Assembly: GCF_002934445.1 (NCBI RefSeq)
Contig: NZ_PTJE01000006.1
Location: 123,460 to 187,459, forward strand
Length of the DNA stretch: 64,000 bases
Direction of reading: 5' to 3'
From: Nonlabens xylanidelens
GTDB taxonomy: Bacteria > Bacteroidota > Bacteroidia > Flavobacteriales > Flavobacteriaceae
Shown here one piece after another: positions 1 to 8,385 of the stretch (position 1 is its first letter; each line of letters starts with the position of its first letter). The position numbers and the translations under genes were made by a program. Below the pieces are notes generated by a model. The model was not told where the DNA came from and did not search any database. It saw nothing but the letters and a program-made list of their open reading frames with translations.

Positions 1-18
1 GTGTTTTTTGATCCATTC

Positions 19-666
19 TTACTCGCGTATAATTTTAATAACTCCATTACTAGAGATCTTCATAATAGAAGATGGTTTGATATTTTTATGAACAAGAGGT
101 AAGTCCATTACATGGTCTACTCTTGCAATTAAATCTGGATGAATATCTGTAAAGTTAACTGGAGAAGGTGAGCCACTTAAGTTTGCACTGGTAGAAACGA
201 TAGGTTTGCGTAATTTCTTAATGATAGACCTACACAATGGATCGTTAGTAACTCTTACGGCTAGTGTGTTGTCTTGAGCTACTACGTTTTCTGCTACGTT
301 TTTAGGCCTGTCGAATACGATAGTAAGAGGCTTTTTATTCACCTTAAGAACCTCCCAAGCCATATCAGGTACATCTTCAATAATAGATTCTAACATTTGA
401 AAGCTATCTACTAGAACTAGTAAAGATTTAGATTTATCACGTTCTTTAATTTCAAATATTTTTTCTACTGCGTCATAATTACTAGCGTCACAGCCCAAAC
501 CATAAATGGTGTCTGTTGGGTAAATAAGAGTCTGACCTTTTTTAAGAGCCGTTACAGCTAGGTTAATAGCCTCACGAGGTAATTCTACCTCTATTTGCTT
601 ATCCTTACTAGGTTTACGACCTCTTACTTGGTCTCTTCTATTTCTACTTCTATCACTTCTTCCCAT
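19..666 (-). CDS. tsaC: L-threonylcarbamoyladenylate synthase (TsaC/Sua5/YrdC family)
   Basis: This enzyme makes threonylcarbamoyl-AMP from threonine, bicarbonate and ATP for the t6A37 modification of ANN-decoding tRNAs in the cytoplasm. The YrdC signature is clear: KKGQTLIYPTDTIYGLG at about residues 42-58 and STSANLSGS at about 158-166. The product is about 215 aa, the short TsaC type without a Sua5 C-terminal domain, but it has a basic N-terminal stretch of about 25 residues rich in Arg/Lys. The open frame extends to a TTG at 675, but that TTG lies inside a TAATTTTG promoter box (673-680), so the ATG at 666 is the better start. It is divergent from the glycosyltransferase at 782. Confidence 0.9.
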   Translation of the reverse strand: MGRSDRSRNRRDQVRGRKPSKDKQIEVELPREAINLAVTALKKGQTLIYPTDTIYGLGCDASNYDAVEKIFEIKERDKSKSLLVLVDSFQMLESIIEDVPDMAWEVLKVNKKPLTIVFDRPKNVAENVVAQDNTLAVRVTNDPLCRSIIKKLRKPIVSTSANLSGSPSPVNFTDIHPDLIARVDHVMDLPLVHKNIKPSSIMKISSNGVIKIIRE

Positions 667-672
667 GGTTTG

Positions 673-680
673 CAAAATTA
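673..680 (-). promoter_or_regulatory. -7 promoter box TAATTTTG of tsaC
   Basis: On the minus strand this reads TAATTTTG, an exact match to the Bacteroidota TANNTTTG -7 element. It ends 6 nt before the ATG at 666, so the transcript would be leaderless or nearly so. It also rules out the TTG start at 675. Confidence 0.55.
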
Positions 681-781
681 AGTTTTCTAGCTGTATTAGT
701 AGCTTTTTTATGTCAACTTCATTCTATTGTTTCTTGTTAAACTATGATCGGTTAACTTTGAAAGCTAAATCTTAAAGATCA

Positions 782-1714
782 ATGCTAGATATAAGCTGTG
801 TTTATGTAAACTACAATAGCGCGTCATACACGTTAAATGCCATAAAATCGTTGCTTGAAAAAACGACTGACACGGTTACTTATGAAATTGTGGTCGTGGA
901 TAATGGATCTAAATATGAGGATTATGAAATACTTAAAAATTCTCTAGATTTATCAAAGTCTGATAAGATACGGTTATATCGCAGTAGGGTTAATACAGGT
1001 TTCGGTGCAGGGAATATGTTAGGAGTTAACTTTGCCGCACCATCTAAGTATTATGCATTCATAAATAATGATACTCTTTTTACTCAAGAGAATACATTAC
1101 ATGATTTAAAAGCATTTATGGATAGTACTCCAGATGCTGGTATATGTGGTCCTCAAATGATGAGTGAACATGGTGACAGGATATCGTCATTAGACCATCT
1201 TGCTACACCTGCTAGACAGCTATTAAAAAGAGATTTTTTAGAATGGATTAATGTTACTAAATATCCGAAACGTAAAAAAACATATACAGAGCCTGTGGCC
1301 TGTGGTTATGTGCCAGGTAGTTTTATGTTTGTAAAAGCCAGTTCTTTTGATACAGTGGGAGGTTTTGATACAGCTTTGTTTCTTTATTATGAAGAAAGCG
1401 ATTTATCTACAAGATTATTGAAAAGACTAGGAGAGAAGACATATCATTATCCTAACCAGCAATACATTCATTATCAGGGTAAGTCTACGGAGAAGAATGT
1501 CAACATAAAAATAGAGCAAAAACTGTCGCTACTTTATTTGACTAAAAAACACCATGGTCGTTTAGCTTATTGTTTACTGCTTAATTTTTACACGATTAAG
1601 TTTTTCCTAGGTGGGATTTTTAGTGCCAAAAAAAGAAAAATGTTCATCGCATTATTTAAAGGAGGTTCTCTAGATCAATCTTTGCGATGCAAACAAGTTG
1701 TTCAAAAAAGGTAA
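782..1714 (+). CDS. Glycosyltransferase family 2 (rhamnosyltransferase-like)
   Basis: This is a 310-aa GT-A fold glycosyltransferase that probably adds a sugar from a nucleotide donor to a surface polysaccharide or LPS. The nucleotide-binding start is visible (CVYVNYNSASYT at about residues 6-17), followed by VVVDNGS (38-43) and the metal-binding FINNDT (93-98, the DXD-equivalent). Further on come GYVPGSFMFV and a FLYYEESDLSTRL acceptor-side motif, typical of rhamnosyl- or galactofuranosyl-transferase-like GT2 proteins. There is no obvious membrane anchor. It opens a run of glycan genes up to 6993, and it converges on the next GT with only 4 bp between the stops. The sugar specificity cannot be read from sequence. 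Confidence 0.85.
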   Translation: MLDISCVYVNYNSASYTLNAIKSLLEKTTDTVTYEIVVVDNGSKYEDYEILKNSLDLSKSDKIRLYRSRVNTGFGAGNMLGVNFAAPSKYYAFINNDTLFTQENTLHDLKAFMDSTPDAGICGPQMMSEHGDRISSLDHLATPARQLLKRDFLEWINVTKYPKRKKTYTEPVACGYVPGSFMFVKASSFDTVGGFDTALFLYYEESDLSTRLLKRLGEKTYHYPNQQYIHYQGKSTEKNVNIKIEQKLSLLYLTKKHHGRLAYCLLLNFYTIKFFLGGIFSAKKRKMFIALFKGGSLDQSLRCKQVVQKR

Positions 1715-1718
1715 AGGT

Positions 1719-2510
1719 TTAAAGATATTGATCGACACCTTTCTGGGCATAAGTATTTCCAGAGTTTTCCATTTGTTTTTCTATTTCTAGATTTAAATGG
1801 ACCTGGCTTTTATCTTGCTCTTTGTGATATACGTGATATACGATACCTTTATGTTTGATACGTTTACCTAAAACACCATTGTTAATCATGCGTTGTATAA
1901 GTTCACTGTCGTCGATTCCCCAGCCTACTAGTTCTTCATTAAAACCATTTACAGCTATAAAGTCTTTGCGCCAAAAGGACATGTTGCAACCTCTTAATTT
2001 TTTAGATCTTTTAGTTTCTTTCTTTGCGCTATTTGCTAGTAAAGGAATGCGCAATGTTCTATTGCGTTTTTTGATGCCTTTTGAGAAGTAATTAAAATCT
2101 ATTTGTTTGTTTTTAAATAACTTTTCTAAATGGCTTTCCTGAATATTTACACGACTACCGAATAGGTAAACACCTTCTTCAGCCATAGAAAGGTGGTCTT
2201 TTACAAAGTCTTTATGTAAAATAATATCTCCATCTATCTCTAGAATGTAATCATAAGTAGCTCTGGCAATAGCCTTATTCATGATAGCAGGCTTTTGATT
2301 TCCGTGATCTTCATGCCAGACATGGATAAGCGGTACGGGAAAATCTTTTTGATATTTTTCAATAAGCTCGCGTGTAGCTACTGTAGAGCCATCGTCTGCA
2401 ATAATGACCTCGTTAGGTAACATACTTTGTCTTTTAACACTCAATAGTAGTAATTCTAGCGCATGTGGCCAGTTATACGTAGGAGTAACAAGAGAACATT
2501 TTAAAGACAT
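1719..2510 (-). CDS. Glycosyltransferase family 2 with galactosyltransferase-like C-terminal part
   Basis: This is a 263-aa GT-A enzyme. The N-terminus has CSLVTPTYNWPHALELLL and VIIADDGS, the centre has LEIDGDIILHKDF (DXD metal site), and the C-terminal half has GWGIDDSELIQRM, the motif of the galactosyltransferase-type C-terminal region. The frame is open to 2537, but the ATG at 2510 puts the beta-strand CSLVTPTYN at residues 4-12, as usual for the family, so it is preferred. It is similar in layout to the GT at 5078-5908, including the VWHED(H/N)G stretch, so the two are probably paralogues within one glycan locus. The acceptor is unknown. Confidence 0.82.
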   Translation of the reverse strand: MSLKCSLVTPTYNWPHALELLLLSVKRQSMLPNEVIIADDGSTVATRELIEKYQKDFPVPLIHVWHEDHGNQKPAIMNKAIARATYDYILEIDGDIILHKDFVKDHLSMAEEGVYLFGSRVNIQESHLEKLFKNKQIDFNYFSKGIKKRNRTLRIPLLANSAKKETKRSKKLRGCNMSFWRKDFIAVNGFNEELVGWGIDDSELIQRMINNGVLGKRIKHKGIVYHVYHKEQDKSQVHLNLEIEKQMENSGNTYAQKGVDQYL

Positions 2511-2595
2511 AGAGATAAATAAAGTTGTACACTGCAATATTAAGTAATTCTATTCATTTGATAGTTTTTTCCGTTTCTTTGCGGTCTGTAAATAG

Positions 2596-3366
2596 ATGGA
2601 AAATAAAATGAGTAGAGAAAAATTTGTTAGTGGCACGCTTTCGCGAAAGCGGTTTCAAGAAATACTCGATCTATTTCATCAATCTACTCAACAGTTAGGA
2701 GATGATCGTAATAAGATTAAAATAGTCACGTACCAAGGTGAGAAACTGGTAGTAAAGTCTTTTAGAACGCCTAATTTTATTAATAAAATAGCGTATCGAT
2801 TTTTTAGAAAATCTAAGGCCGCTAGATCTTATTACAATGCACAGTATCTAGAACAACACGGTATAGGTACTCCATCGCCTATTGCTTTTCTAGAACAATT
2901 AACAGCTCTAGGACTGCATGAAAGTTATTATGTAAGCGCCTATGCAAATCATGATTTTACCTATCGCGAGATTATAAATGATGATCAATTACAGGATAAA
3001 GAGAATATCTTAAAGCAATTTTCAAAATTCATGTACGACATGCATGAAGCCGGTATTTATTTTTTAGATCACTCTCCAGGAAATACTTTAATAAAAAAAG
3101 AAGGAGATAATTATACGTTTTCTTTGGTAGATTTGAATAGGATGAAGTTTTATGATATCCCATATGAGGATAGATTAAAAAACTTTGAACGTTTATCTCC
3201 TAAAAAAGAGATGTATGAAGTCATGGGAGCAGAGTACGCTTTACTTTCTAAGCAAGATCCACAGACTACTATAGAAACTATGTGGAAGTATACACAGCAG
3301 TTTCAAGAAGCATTTCACAGAAAGAAACGCATGAAGAAGAAAATTAAAGGTATTTTTAAATCATGA
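2596..3366 (+). CDS. WaaP/Kdo-kinase-like lipopolysaccharide kinase family protein
   Basis: This is a 256-aa small kinase-fold protein, probably phosphorylating an LPS core or lipid A sugar such as Kdo or heptose. Visible kinase elements are the ATP lysine in LVVKSF (K54), the catalytic-loop equivalent FLDHSPGNTLIK (about 157-167; D158 and N163) and the metal-binding LVDLNR (D179). The palindrome CGCTTTCGCGAAAGCG lies in frame near the N-terminus and encodes TLSRKR (residues 14-19). The 3' end overlaps the next GT by 4 nt (ATGA), so the two are translationally coupled. The family is clear, but the substrate is inferred only from the surrounding glycosyltransferases. Confidence 0.8.
   Translation: MENKMSREKFVSGTLSRKRFQEILDLFHQSTQQLGDDRNKIKIVTYQGEKLVVKSFRTPNFINKIAYRFFRKSKAARSYYNAQYLEQHGIGTPSPIAFLEQLTALGLHESYYVSAYANHDFTYREIINDDQLQDKENILKQFSKFMYDMHEAGIYFLDHSPGNTLIKKEGDNYTFSLVDLNRMKFYDIPYEDRLKNFERLSPKKEMYEVMGAEYALLSKQDPQTTIETMWKYTQQFQEAFHRKKRMKKKIKGIFKS
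2636..2651. repeat. Dispersed palindrome CGCTTTCGCGAAAGCG, copy 1
   Basis: Perfect 16-nt palindrome inside the WaaP-like kinase gene, preceded by GCA. It is read in the LSRKR frame (TLSRKR). Confidence 0.9.
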
Positions 3367-4202
3367 AGTTATCTGAAATTCCTAAGTCCATAAGCACGAG
3401 TCTAAAGATGGTGCTGATACCGAGGTCTAGGCTAGCCACTAATCCAGAAAAGAGAATACCTGTGATAGTGTCTTTAACTTCTATACCGACTAGATTGAGA
3501 ACATTGCACATTACTATACGCAGTATGATGCAACAAGAGTATTTGCCAGAGAAGATTATTTTATGGCTCAAAGAAGACCTTAAAAATCAAATACCTAAAA
3601 GGCTTGCAAAATTAGAAGGAGATCTTTTTGAGATACGATATTCTGCTTATGGTTTTTCTCATAGAAAATTGATTCATAGCATAGAGGCATTTCCAGATAA
3701 GGCTATAATCACTTGTGATGATGATGTTATTTATCAACCAAATACACTTAAGCTTATTTTTGAAGAACATCTTAAATTTCCAGACCAAGTTATAGGAAAC
3801 AGGTGTCGTAAAATGACTTATTTAGATGGTCATGTAAATTCTTATAGTAAATGGCCTTTTGTAGTAGATCCACCAGCACAGAGTCCTCATAATATGCCAG
3901 TAGGTGCTTTTTGTGTTTTATATCCTGCAGGTAGCTTGCATAAGGATGTTCAAAATGTTGAACTTTTTACAAAATTAGCTCCTAAGGCAGATGATCTTTG
4001 GTTTAAAGCAATGGCTATTTTAAATGGGACAACCTCATTACAAAACAACTCTAGGCCAGAAGTTCCTATTCCTATTTTAGGTACTCAGTTTGTAGCATTG
4101 AAAAAAGTGAATAAAGGACAAGATTTTAATCGAGTACAATGGGAGCAAATTTGCGTCCATTATCAGTTATCTGAAAGTAAGATAGAAAAATTACTAGCTT
4201 AA
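3363..4202 (+). CDS. Putative glycosyltransferase with DDD motif
   Basis: This is a 279-aa protein that starts within the last codons of the sugar kinase (4-nt ATGA overlap), so it is in the same operon. It has VIVSLTSIPTRL at about residues 34-45, where GT-A enzymes bind the nucleotide, then MMQQEYLPEKIILWL and the acidic metal site TCDDDVIYQP (about 117-126). This is the layout of GT-A proteins of the kind often annotated only as 'glycosyltransferase', distantly like GT32 enzymes. No signal peptide or membrane segment is seen. The operon partner suggests it acts on the same glycan as the kinase. Its 3' end overlaps by 4 nt the convergent gene at 4199-4963. Confidence 0.72.
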   Translation: MKLSEIPKSISTSLKMVLIPRSRLATNPEKRIPVIVSLTSIPTRLRTLHITIRSMMQQEYLPEKIILWLKEDLKNQIPKRLAKLEGDLFEIRYSAYGFSHRKLIHSIEAFPDKAIITCDDDVIYQPNTLKLIFEEHLKFPDQVIGNRCRKMTYLDGHVNSYSKWPFVVDPPAQSPHNMPVGAFCVLYPAGSLHKDVQNVELFTKLAPKADDLWFKAMAILNGTTSLQNNSRPEVPIPILGTQFVALKKVNKGQDFNRVQWEQICVHYQLSESKIEKLLA

Positions 4203-4963
4203 TTTATACCCCTACGCAGTAGCCATAGTTTTACATATCTCATAAAGATTCCATAACTTCTTAGGTATGCAATGGTAAAACCTACAAATCCATCTAGAAA
4301 ACCTAGTTGAATGATGTAGTGTTTAAAAAATCCCCAAAATGGTTTAACCACCACATGGAACAAGGTGATCTTGCCTACTTTTTTATCAAAATCTCTTGCT
4401 TGTAAACTAGCATAACGCTGTAGTTTATTTACATGGTGATCTATGTTTACATATTTATAATGCAAGAGCTTGTTGTCTAGCCAGCCTAGAGATCCATTTG
4501 TTTCTATTTCAGAATGTACGTGTTTATCAACGTATTTACATTTAGATTTTTGAAAAAGGCGTATTACTTTATCGTTTTTCCAGCCGCTGTAACGTACCTG
4601 TTTACCCATAAAGAAATTGCGTCTACCCATCCAGTAGCCTGTGTGACCGTTAGTCTCTAGATTAGGTAAAAGGTTAATGATTTCTTCTTTTAAGGCAGGT
4701 GTGACCCTTTCGTCTGCATCTACAAGTAAAATCCACTCGTTAGTTGCTTGCGGTATGGCCCAGTTCTTTTGAGAAGCACTGTGAATATATTCCCTAGAAA
4801 GTAATTTATCAAAATAGGGCTGTGCCAGTTCTACAGTATTATCAGTACTGTTACTGTCTACTAATATGACTTCGTTACAAAAACTTACACTTTTAAGCAC
4901 TTCAACAATGTTGTGGGCTTCGTTATAAGCAGGTATTATGGCTGTTATTGGATATTTTGGCAT
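4199..4963 (-). CDS. Glycosyltransferase family 2, WaaE/KdtX-like
   Basis: This is a 254-aa glycosyltransferase like the LPS-core glucosyltransferase WaaE/KdtX. It has ITAIIPAYNEAHNIVEVL at the N-terminus, VILVDSNSTDNT, the metal site LLVDADERV, then RRNFFMGKQVRYSGW and KVIRLF, the arrangement typical of this subfamily. A hydrophobic, basic C-terminal part (about 190-250) may sit on the inner membrane. A TATTTTTG -7 box lies 37 nt upstream (5001-5008, minus strand). It probably transfers a hexose to the LPS inner core, but this is inferred from family resemblance. Confidence 0.8.
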   Translation of the reverse strand: MPKYPITAIIPAYNEAHNIVEVLKSVSFCNEVILVDSNSTDNTVELAQPYFDKLLSREYIHSASQKNWAIPQATNEWILLVDADERVTPALKEEIINLLPNLETNGHTGYWMGRRNFFMGKQVRYSGWKNDKVIRLFQKSKCKYVDKHVHSEIETNGSLGWLDNKLLHYKYVNIDHHVNKLQRYASLQARDFDKKVGKITLFHVVVKPFWGFFKHYIIQLGFLDGFVGFTIAYLRSYGIFMRYVKLWLLRRGIN

Positions 4964-5000
4964 GTGGTGACTAATCTACAAGATAAAAATCAAACAGTAG

Positions 5001-5008
5001 CAAAAATA
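5001..5008 (-). promoter_or_regulatory. -7 box TATTTTTG of the WaaE-like gene
   Basis: Exact TANNTTTG match on the minus strand, 37 nt upstream of the ATG at 4963. Confidence 0.45.
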
Positions 5009-5041
5009 ACTTTGTTATCTTAATAACCCATCTTATATGAT

Positions 5042-5049
5042 TAAATTTG
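5042..5049 (+). promoter_or_regulatory. -7 box TAAATTTG of the GT at 5078
   Basis: Exact TANNTTTG match 28 nt upstream of the ATG at 5078. It is divergent from the box at 5001-5008. Confidence 0.45.
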
Positions 5050-5077
5050 TAAAAAATCAGAATACTATTTTCATTTT

Positions 5078-5908
5078 ATGATTAAAGATCCATCTATATC
5101 GGTAATAATAAGTACATATAACTCTATTCCATGGTTAGAAAAAACCTTGTGGAGTTATGAGCATCAAATATTTAGGCAGTTTGAAATAGTTATTGCAGAC
5201 GATGGGTCAAATGATGAGACTAAAGAATTTATAAAAAAATACAGTGAGAAAAGCTCTAAGAAAATCATACATGTATGGCATGAAGATAATGGTTTTCAAA
5301 AAAGTATGATTTTAAATAAAGCTTTATCTGCCTGTAATGCAGAGTATGTAGTAATGTCTGACGGTGATTGTATCGCGAGAGAAGATTTTTTACAGATTCA
5401 TTACGAGCGTCGTGAGCATGGTTATTTTCTTTCTGGCGGTTATTATAAATTGCCATTAGAACTTTCTCAAAATATTACAGAAGAAGATATCGCTACTCAA
5501 CGATGCTTTAATGCAAACTGGTTAAGAAGTAATGGATTACCTGCATCTTATAAGAACCAAAAACTAACATCAGGATTTGTTACCGCAAAGATTATGGAAA
5601 ACCTAACACCGACTAATGCTAGTTGGAATGGGCATAATTCTAGTGGCTGGCTGGTAGATCTTAAAAAAGTAAATGGATTTGATGAGCGCATGCAATATGG
5701 TGGTCAGGATAGAGAATTGGGTGAGCGATTATTCAATTTAGGTATCAAATCAAAGCAAATACGTTATAGTGCCATCTGTTTACACTTAGATCACGCTCGT
5801 GGTTATAAGAACCAAGAATCTATTGATAAAAACAAAGCAATAAGAAAAGCTACAAGAGGCGAGAAAAAGGATTATACGCCTTATGGAATTGTGAAGGAAA
5901 GTAAGTAG
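5078..5908 (+). CDS. Glycosyltransferase family 2
   Basis: This is a 276-aa GT-A glycosyltransferase. It has ISVIISTYNSIPWLEKTL at the N-terminus, IVIADDGSNDETKEF, VMSDGDCIAREDF as the metal-binding DXD region, and a C-terminal GGQDRELGERLFNLG motif resembling the galactosyltransferase C-terminal domain. It shares its layout and short stretches (HVWHEDNG) with the GT at 1719-2510. It is transcribed alone, divergent from the WaaE-like gene and convergent with the GT9 gene. It probably contributes to the same LPS or capsule structure. Donor and acceptor are unknown. Confidence 0.82.
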   Translation: MIKDPSISVIISTYNSIPWLEKTLWSYEHQIFRQFEIVIADDGSNDETKEFIKKYSEKSSKKIIHVWHEDNGFQKSMILNKALSACNAEYVVMSDGDCIAREDFLQIHYERREHGYFLSGGYYKLPLELSQNITEEDIATQRCFNANWLRSNGLPASYKNQKLTSGFVTAKIMENLTPTNASWNGHNSSGWLVDLKKVNGFDERMQYGGQDRELGERLFNLGIKSKQIRYSAICLHLDHARGYKNQESIDKNKAIRKATRGEKKDYTPYGIVKESK

Positions 5909-5928
5909 TTTTTAAAAACTATTATTAA

Positions 5929-6993
5929 TTAATAATTCTCTCTAACAAATTTTGCTAGATCGGGAAACATCAACTCGGCATCAAATTGCTGGTATAATTC
6001 CATGGCTCTAGACTTCATGTTCTTAGGAGAGGAGTCTTTATATAGTTCTGGTAAATAATCTTGTAAATGTACAGAGATGTGTTTTTTACCATCTTCACTA
6101 ACATTCCATGATGCTTTATTAATCCATGGGCTGAATATAGCAAACGTGGGTATATCTAGTGCTTTACCCATATTAATAGCACCACCTTCATTACCTATTA
6201 TACTTGTGCAGTGCGACAGTACTTTTAGAAAATCTCTAATACTAGGTGCAAATGCATCTATAAAGATGTGTTTTTGAGTAGTGATGGAGCAGGCATTATA
6301 TATAGCTAGCGCATCCTTTTTCTGACTAGGTATGTAATTAAAAAGTAATTGTGAGCCAGTCTGGTTTACAAAATTATCGAGCACCTTTGCCATGGAGGTA
6401 AATGGTAAAGTCTTATTTGCACTACTTCCTAAAACACTCACCATAGTAAGTGGTTTTTTAAGATCTATTCCAGACTCTAAAAGCCATTGTTCACCTTCTT
6501 TTTTCTCAGCTGGTGTGAGGTATATCTTAGGTTTTAAATGCCATTGCACATCGCTAGTTATAGGTGTGGTAAGCAACATGCGGCTGCCTAGTGCGATACC
6601 AGTTTTATAAATAGAGGTGTCTGGATTATTTTTTACGGCATCTGTATAAGCTAGTCTAGAGAACCACTTTTTATAGCCTATTCTTTGTTTTGCTCTAGAT
6701 AAAAGAGATAGCACAGCGCTATTATTTTTTCCATAAGCATCTATGAGAAGGTCGTATTTTTTGTGTTTCAGCTTTCGCGAAAGCGAGATTATAAAACTCA
6801 TTTTCTCAAAATCTGACTTGGTTACTTTTATCAAATTATCAATAGCTGGGTGATGTGCCACTAGAGCATCGGCATGTGCGATGATGAGGTAATCGATTTG
6901 AGCATCAGGATACGTGATCTTGAGCTGTTGTGCGATAATGGTACTGGTAAGTACATCACCTAGCATTTGATATTGAATGAGTAATATATGCAC
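5929..6993 (-). CDS. Glycosyltransferase family 9 (heptosyltransferase-like)
   Basis: This is a 354-aa GT-B protein of the ADP-heptose:LPS heptosyltransferase family. It has the N-terminal HILLIQYQMLGDVLTST, the central YDLLIDAYGKNNSA, a mid-protein MVSVLGSSANKTLP donor-domain strand, and IIGNEGGAINMGKAL near the C-terminus, equivalent to the family's (G)NDSG-MHLA region. It starts with GTG at 6993, overlapping the dapD stop by one base (TAGTG), so it follows dapD in one transcript. The dispersed palindrome (6771-6785) is in frame and encodes SLSRKL at about residues 70-75. Confidence 0.85.
   Translation of the reverse strand: MHILLIQYQMLGDVLTSTIIAQQLKITYPDAQIDYLIIAHADALVAHHPAIDNLIKVTKSDFEKMSFIISLSRKLKHKKYDLLIDAYGKNNSAVLSLLSRAKQRIGYKKWFSRLAYTDAVKNNPDTSIYKTGIALGSRMLLTTPITSDVQWHLKPKIYLTPAEKKEGEQWLLESGIDLKKPLTMVSVLGSSANKTLPFTSMAKVLDNFVNQTGSQLLFNYIPSQKKDALAIYNACSITTQKHIFIDAFAPSIRDFLKVLSHCTSIIGNEGGAINMGKALDIPTFAIFSPWINKASWNVSEDGKKHISVHLQDYLPELYKDSSPKNMKSRAMELYQQFDAELMFPDLAKFVRENY
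6771..6785. repeat. Dispersed palindrome, copy 2 (15 of 16 nt)
   Basis: GCTTTCGCGAAAGCG inside the GT9 gene. On the coding (minus) strand it is read in the LSRK frame. Confidence 0.88.
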
Positions 6994-7808
6994 TAAACGG
7001 CTACATTATATTCACGTAAAGCATCATTTAATGAGGTCTTTTTGTTAGTGCTTTCTTTACGTCTACCTATGATTAAAGCACAAGGTACTTGAAACTCACC
7101 TGCAGCAAATTTTTTAGTATAACTACCAGGTATCACAACAGAACGTGCAGGTACACGACCTTTCATCTCTACAGGCTCATCACCAGTAACGTCTATTATT
7201 TTAGTACTCATAGTAAGAACAACATTTGCACCTAGAACAGCTTCTTTTTCTACGTGTACGCCTTCTACAACTATACAACGAGAGCCTATAAATGCACCGT
7301 CTTCTATAATTACTGGAGCTGCTTGTAGAGGTTCTAAAACACCACCTATTCCTACACCACCACTTAAGTGTACATTTTTACCTATTTGAGCACAACTACC
7401 TACGGTAGCCCATGTATCTACCATAGTGCCTTCTTCTACATGCGCACCTATGTTTACATAAGATGGCATGAGGATAACACCCTTAGAAATGTAAGCTCCA
7501 TGTCTAGCTACTGCATTAGGTACAACGCGTATTCCTTTTTCTGCATAGCCTGTTTTAAGAGGTATTTTATCATGATATTCAAATGGTGCACATTCTATAG
7601 TTTCCATTTTTTGAATAGGAAAGTAAAGTACAACGGCTTTTTTAACCCATTCATTTACTTGCCATCCATCTTCTGTAGGCTCTGCAACACGTAATGTACC
7701 GCGATCTAGCATGTCTACAACTTCTCTTATAGCGCTTTTAGTTACTTTGTTTTCTAAAAGGGAACGATCTTCCCACGCATTTTCTATAACATTTCTCAAT
7801 TGATCCAT
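6993..7808 (-). CDS. dapD: 2,3,4,5-tetrahydropyridine-2,6-dicarboxylate N-succinyltransferase
   Basis: This enzyme transfers a succinyl group from succinyl-CoA to tetrahydrodipicolinate in the succinylase branch of lysine and meso-diaminopimelate synthesis. The 271-aa product has the usual DapD length. It has an alpha-helical N-terminal domain (about 1-95), then a left-handed beta-helix of hexapeptide repeats (about 100-230; for example VNIGAHVEEGTMVDTWATVG and GAFIGSRCIVVEGV), and the C-terminal GEFQVPCALIIGRR. A TATATTTG -7 box lies at 7825-7832, 16 nt upstream of the start. It is the first gene of a two-gene unit with the GT9 gene. Confidence 0.95.
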   Translation of the reverse strand: MDQLRNVIENAWEDRSLLENKVTKSAIREVVDMLDRGTLRVAEPTEDGWQVNEWVKKAVVLYFPIQKMETIECAPFEYHDKIPLKTGYAEKGIRVVPNAVARHGAYISKGVILMPSYVNIGAHVEEGTMVDTWATVGSCAQIGKNVHLSGGVGIGGVLEPLQAAPVIIEDGAFIGSRCIVVEGVHVEKEAVLGANVVLTMSTKIIDVTGDEPVEMKGRVPARSVVIPGSYTKKFAAGEFQVPCALIIGRRKESTNKKTSLNDALREYNVAV

Positions 7809-7824
7809 GGTGTTCTTTTTTTTA

Positions 7825-7832
7825 CAAATATA
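7825..7832 (-). promoter_or_regulatory. -7 box TATATTTG of dapD
   Basis: Exact TANNTTTG match on the minus strand, 16 nt before the dapD ATG at 7808. Confidence 0.5.
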
Positions 7833-7895
7833 ATAGCTAGCTCTTTGAATTGATACTTTGCAGGTAGCATATTAGGGCATCCTTATGGATTTGGT

Positions 7896-7903
7896 TATTT
7901 TTG
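7896..7903 (+). promoter_or_regulatory. -7 box TATTTTTG of ruvX
   Basis: Exact TANNTTTG match, 8 nt before the ATG at 7912. It lies inside the longer open frame starting at 7885, which argues for the downstream start and a very short leader. Confidence 0.5.
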
Positions 7904-7911
7904 CAATATAT

Positions 7912-8331
7912 ATGGCAAGATTACTAGCAATAGATTACGGTAAAAAAAGAACTGGAATAGCGGTGACAGATCCTATGCAAATTATTGCATCTGGCCTTAC
8001 CACGGTTGCTACACGTGATTTAACCTCTTTTTTGCAAGAATACCTTAAAAAGGAAGATGTAGAAACTATAGTTTTAGGTGAACCTAAACAAATGGATTAT
8101 ACAGATAGTGAGTTAGGGCCATGGTTGAGAAAGTACACAGTTCAATTACAAGAACTGTTTCCTGATGTAAAAATAGAGCGTGAAGACGAGCGTTTCACTT
8201 CAAAAATGGCACATGCAGCTATGCTTAGTGGTGGGCTTAAAAAGAAACAACGCCAAAATAAGGCGTTAGTGGATGAGATAGCAGCCACGATCATATTGCA
8301 AAGTTATATGGACAGAAATCGTCCGTTTTAA
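7912..8331 (+). CDS. ruvX: Putative pre-16S rRNA nuclease / Holliday junction resolvase YqgF
   Basis: YqgF/RuvX is an RNase H-fold nuclease implicated in 16S rRNA 5'-end maturation. Conserved elements are LAIDYGKKRTGIAVTDP at the N-terminus (first catalytic Asp), VLGEPKQMD, DERFTSKMA (catalytic Glu region) and VDEIAATIILQSYM (last catalytic Asp). The frame is open back to an ATG at 7885, but family members start just before the LAIDYG strand, and a promoter box overlaps the extension, so 7912 (139 aa) is chosen. The next gene is def, 54 bp downstream. Confidence 0.92.
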   Translation: MARLLAIDYGKKRTGIAVTDPMQIIASGLTTVATRDLTSFLQEYLKKEDVETIVLGEPKQMDYTDSELGPWLRKYTVQLQELFPDVKIEREDERFTSKMAHAAMLSGGLKKKQRQNKALVDEIAATIILQSYMDRNRPF

Positions 8332-8385
8332 ATAATTAGTTTTTTAATTTTATGATTGAAAAGCATTAACAATTAATCATTTATT

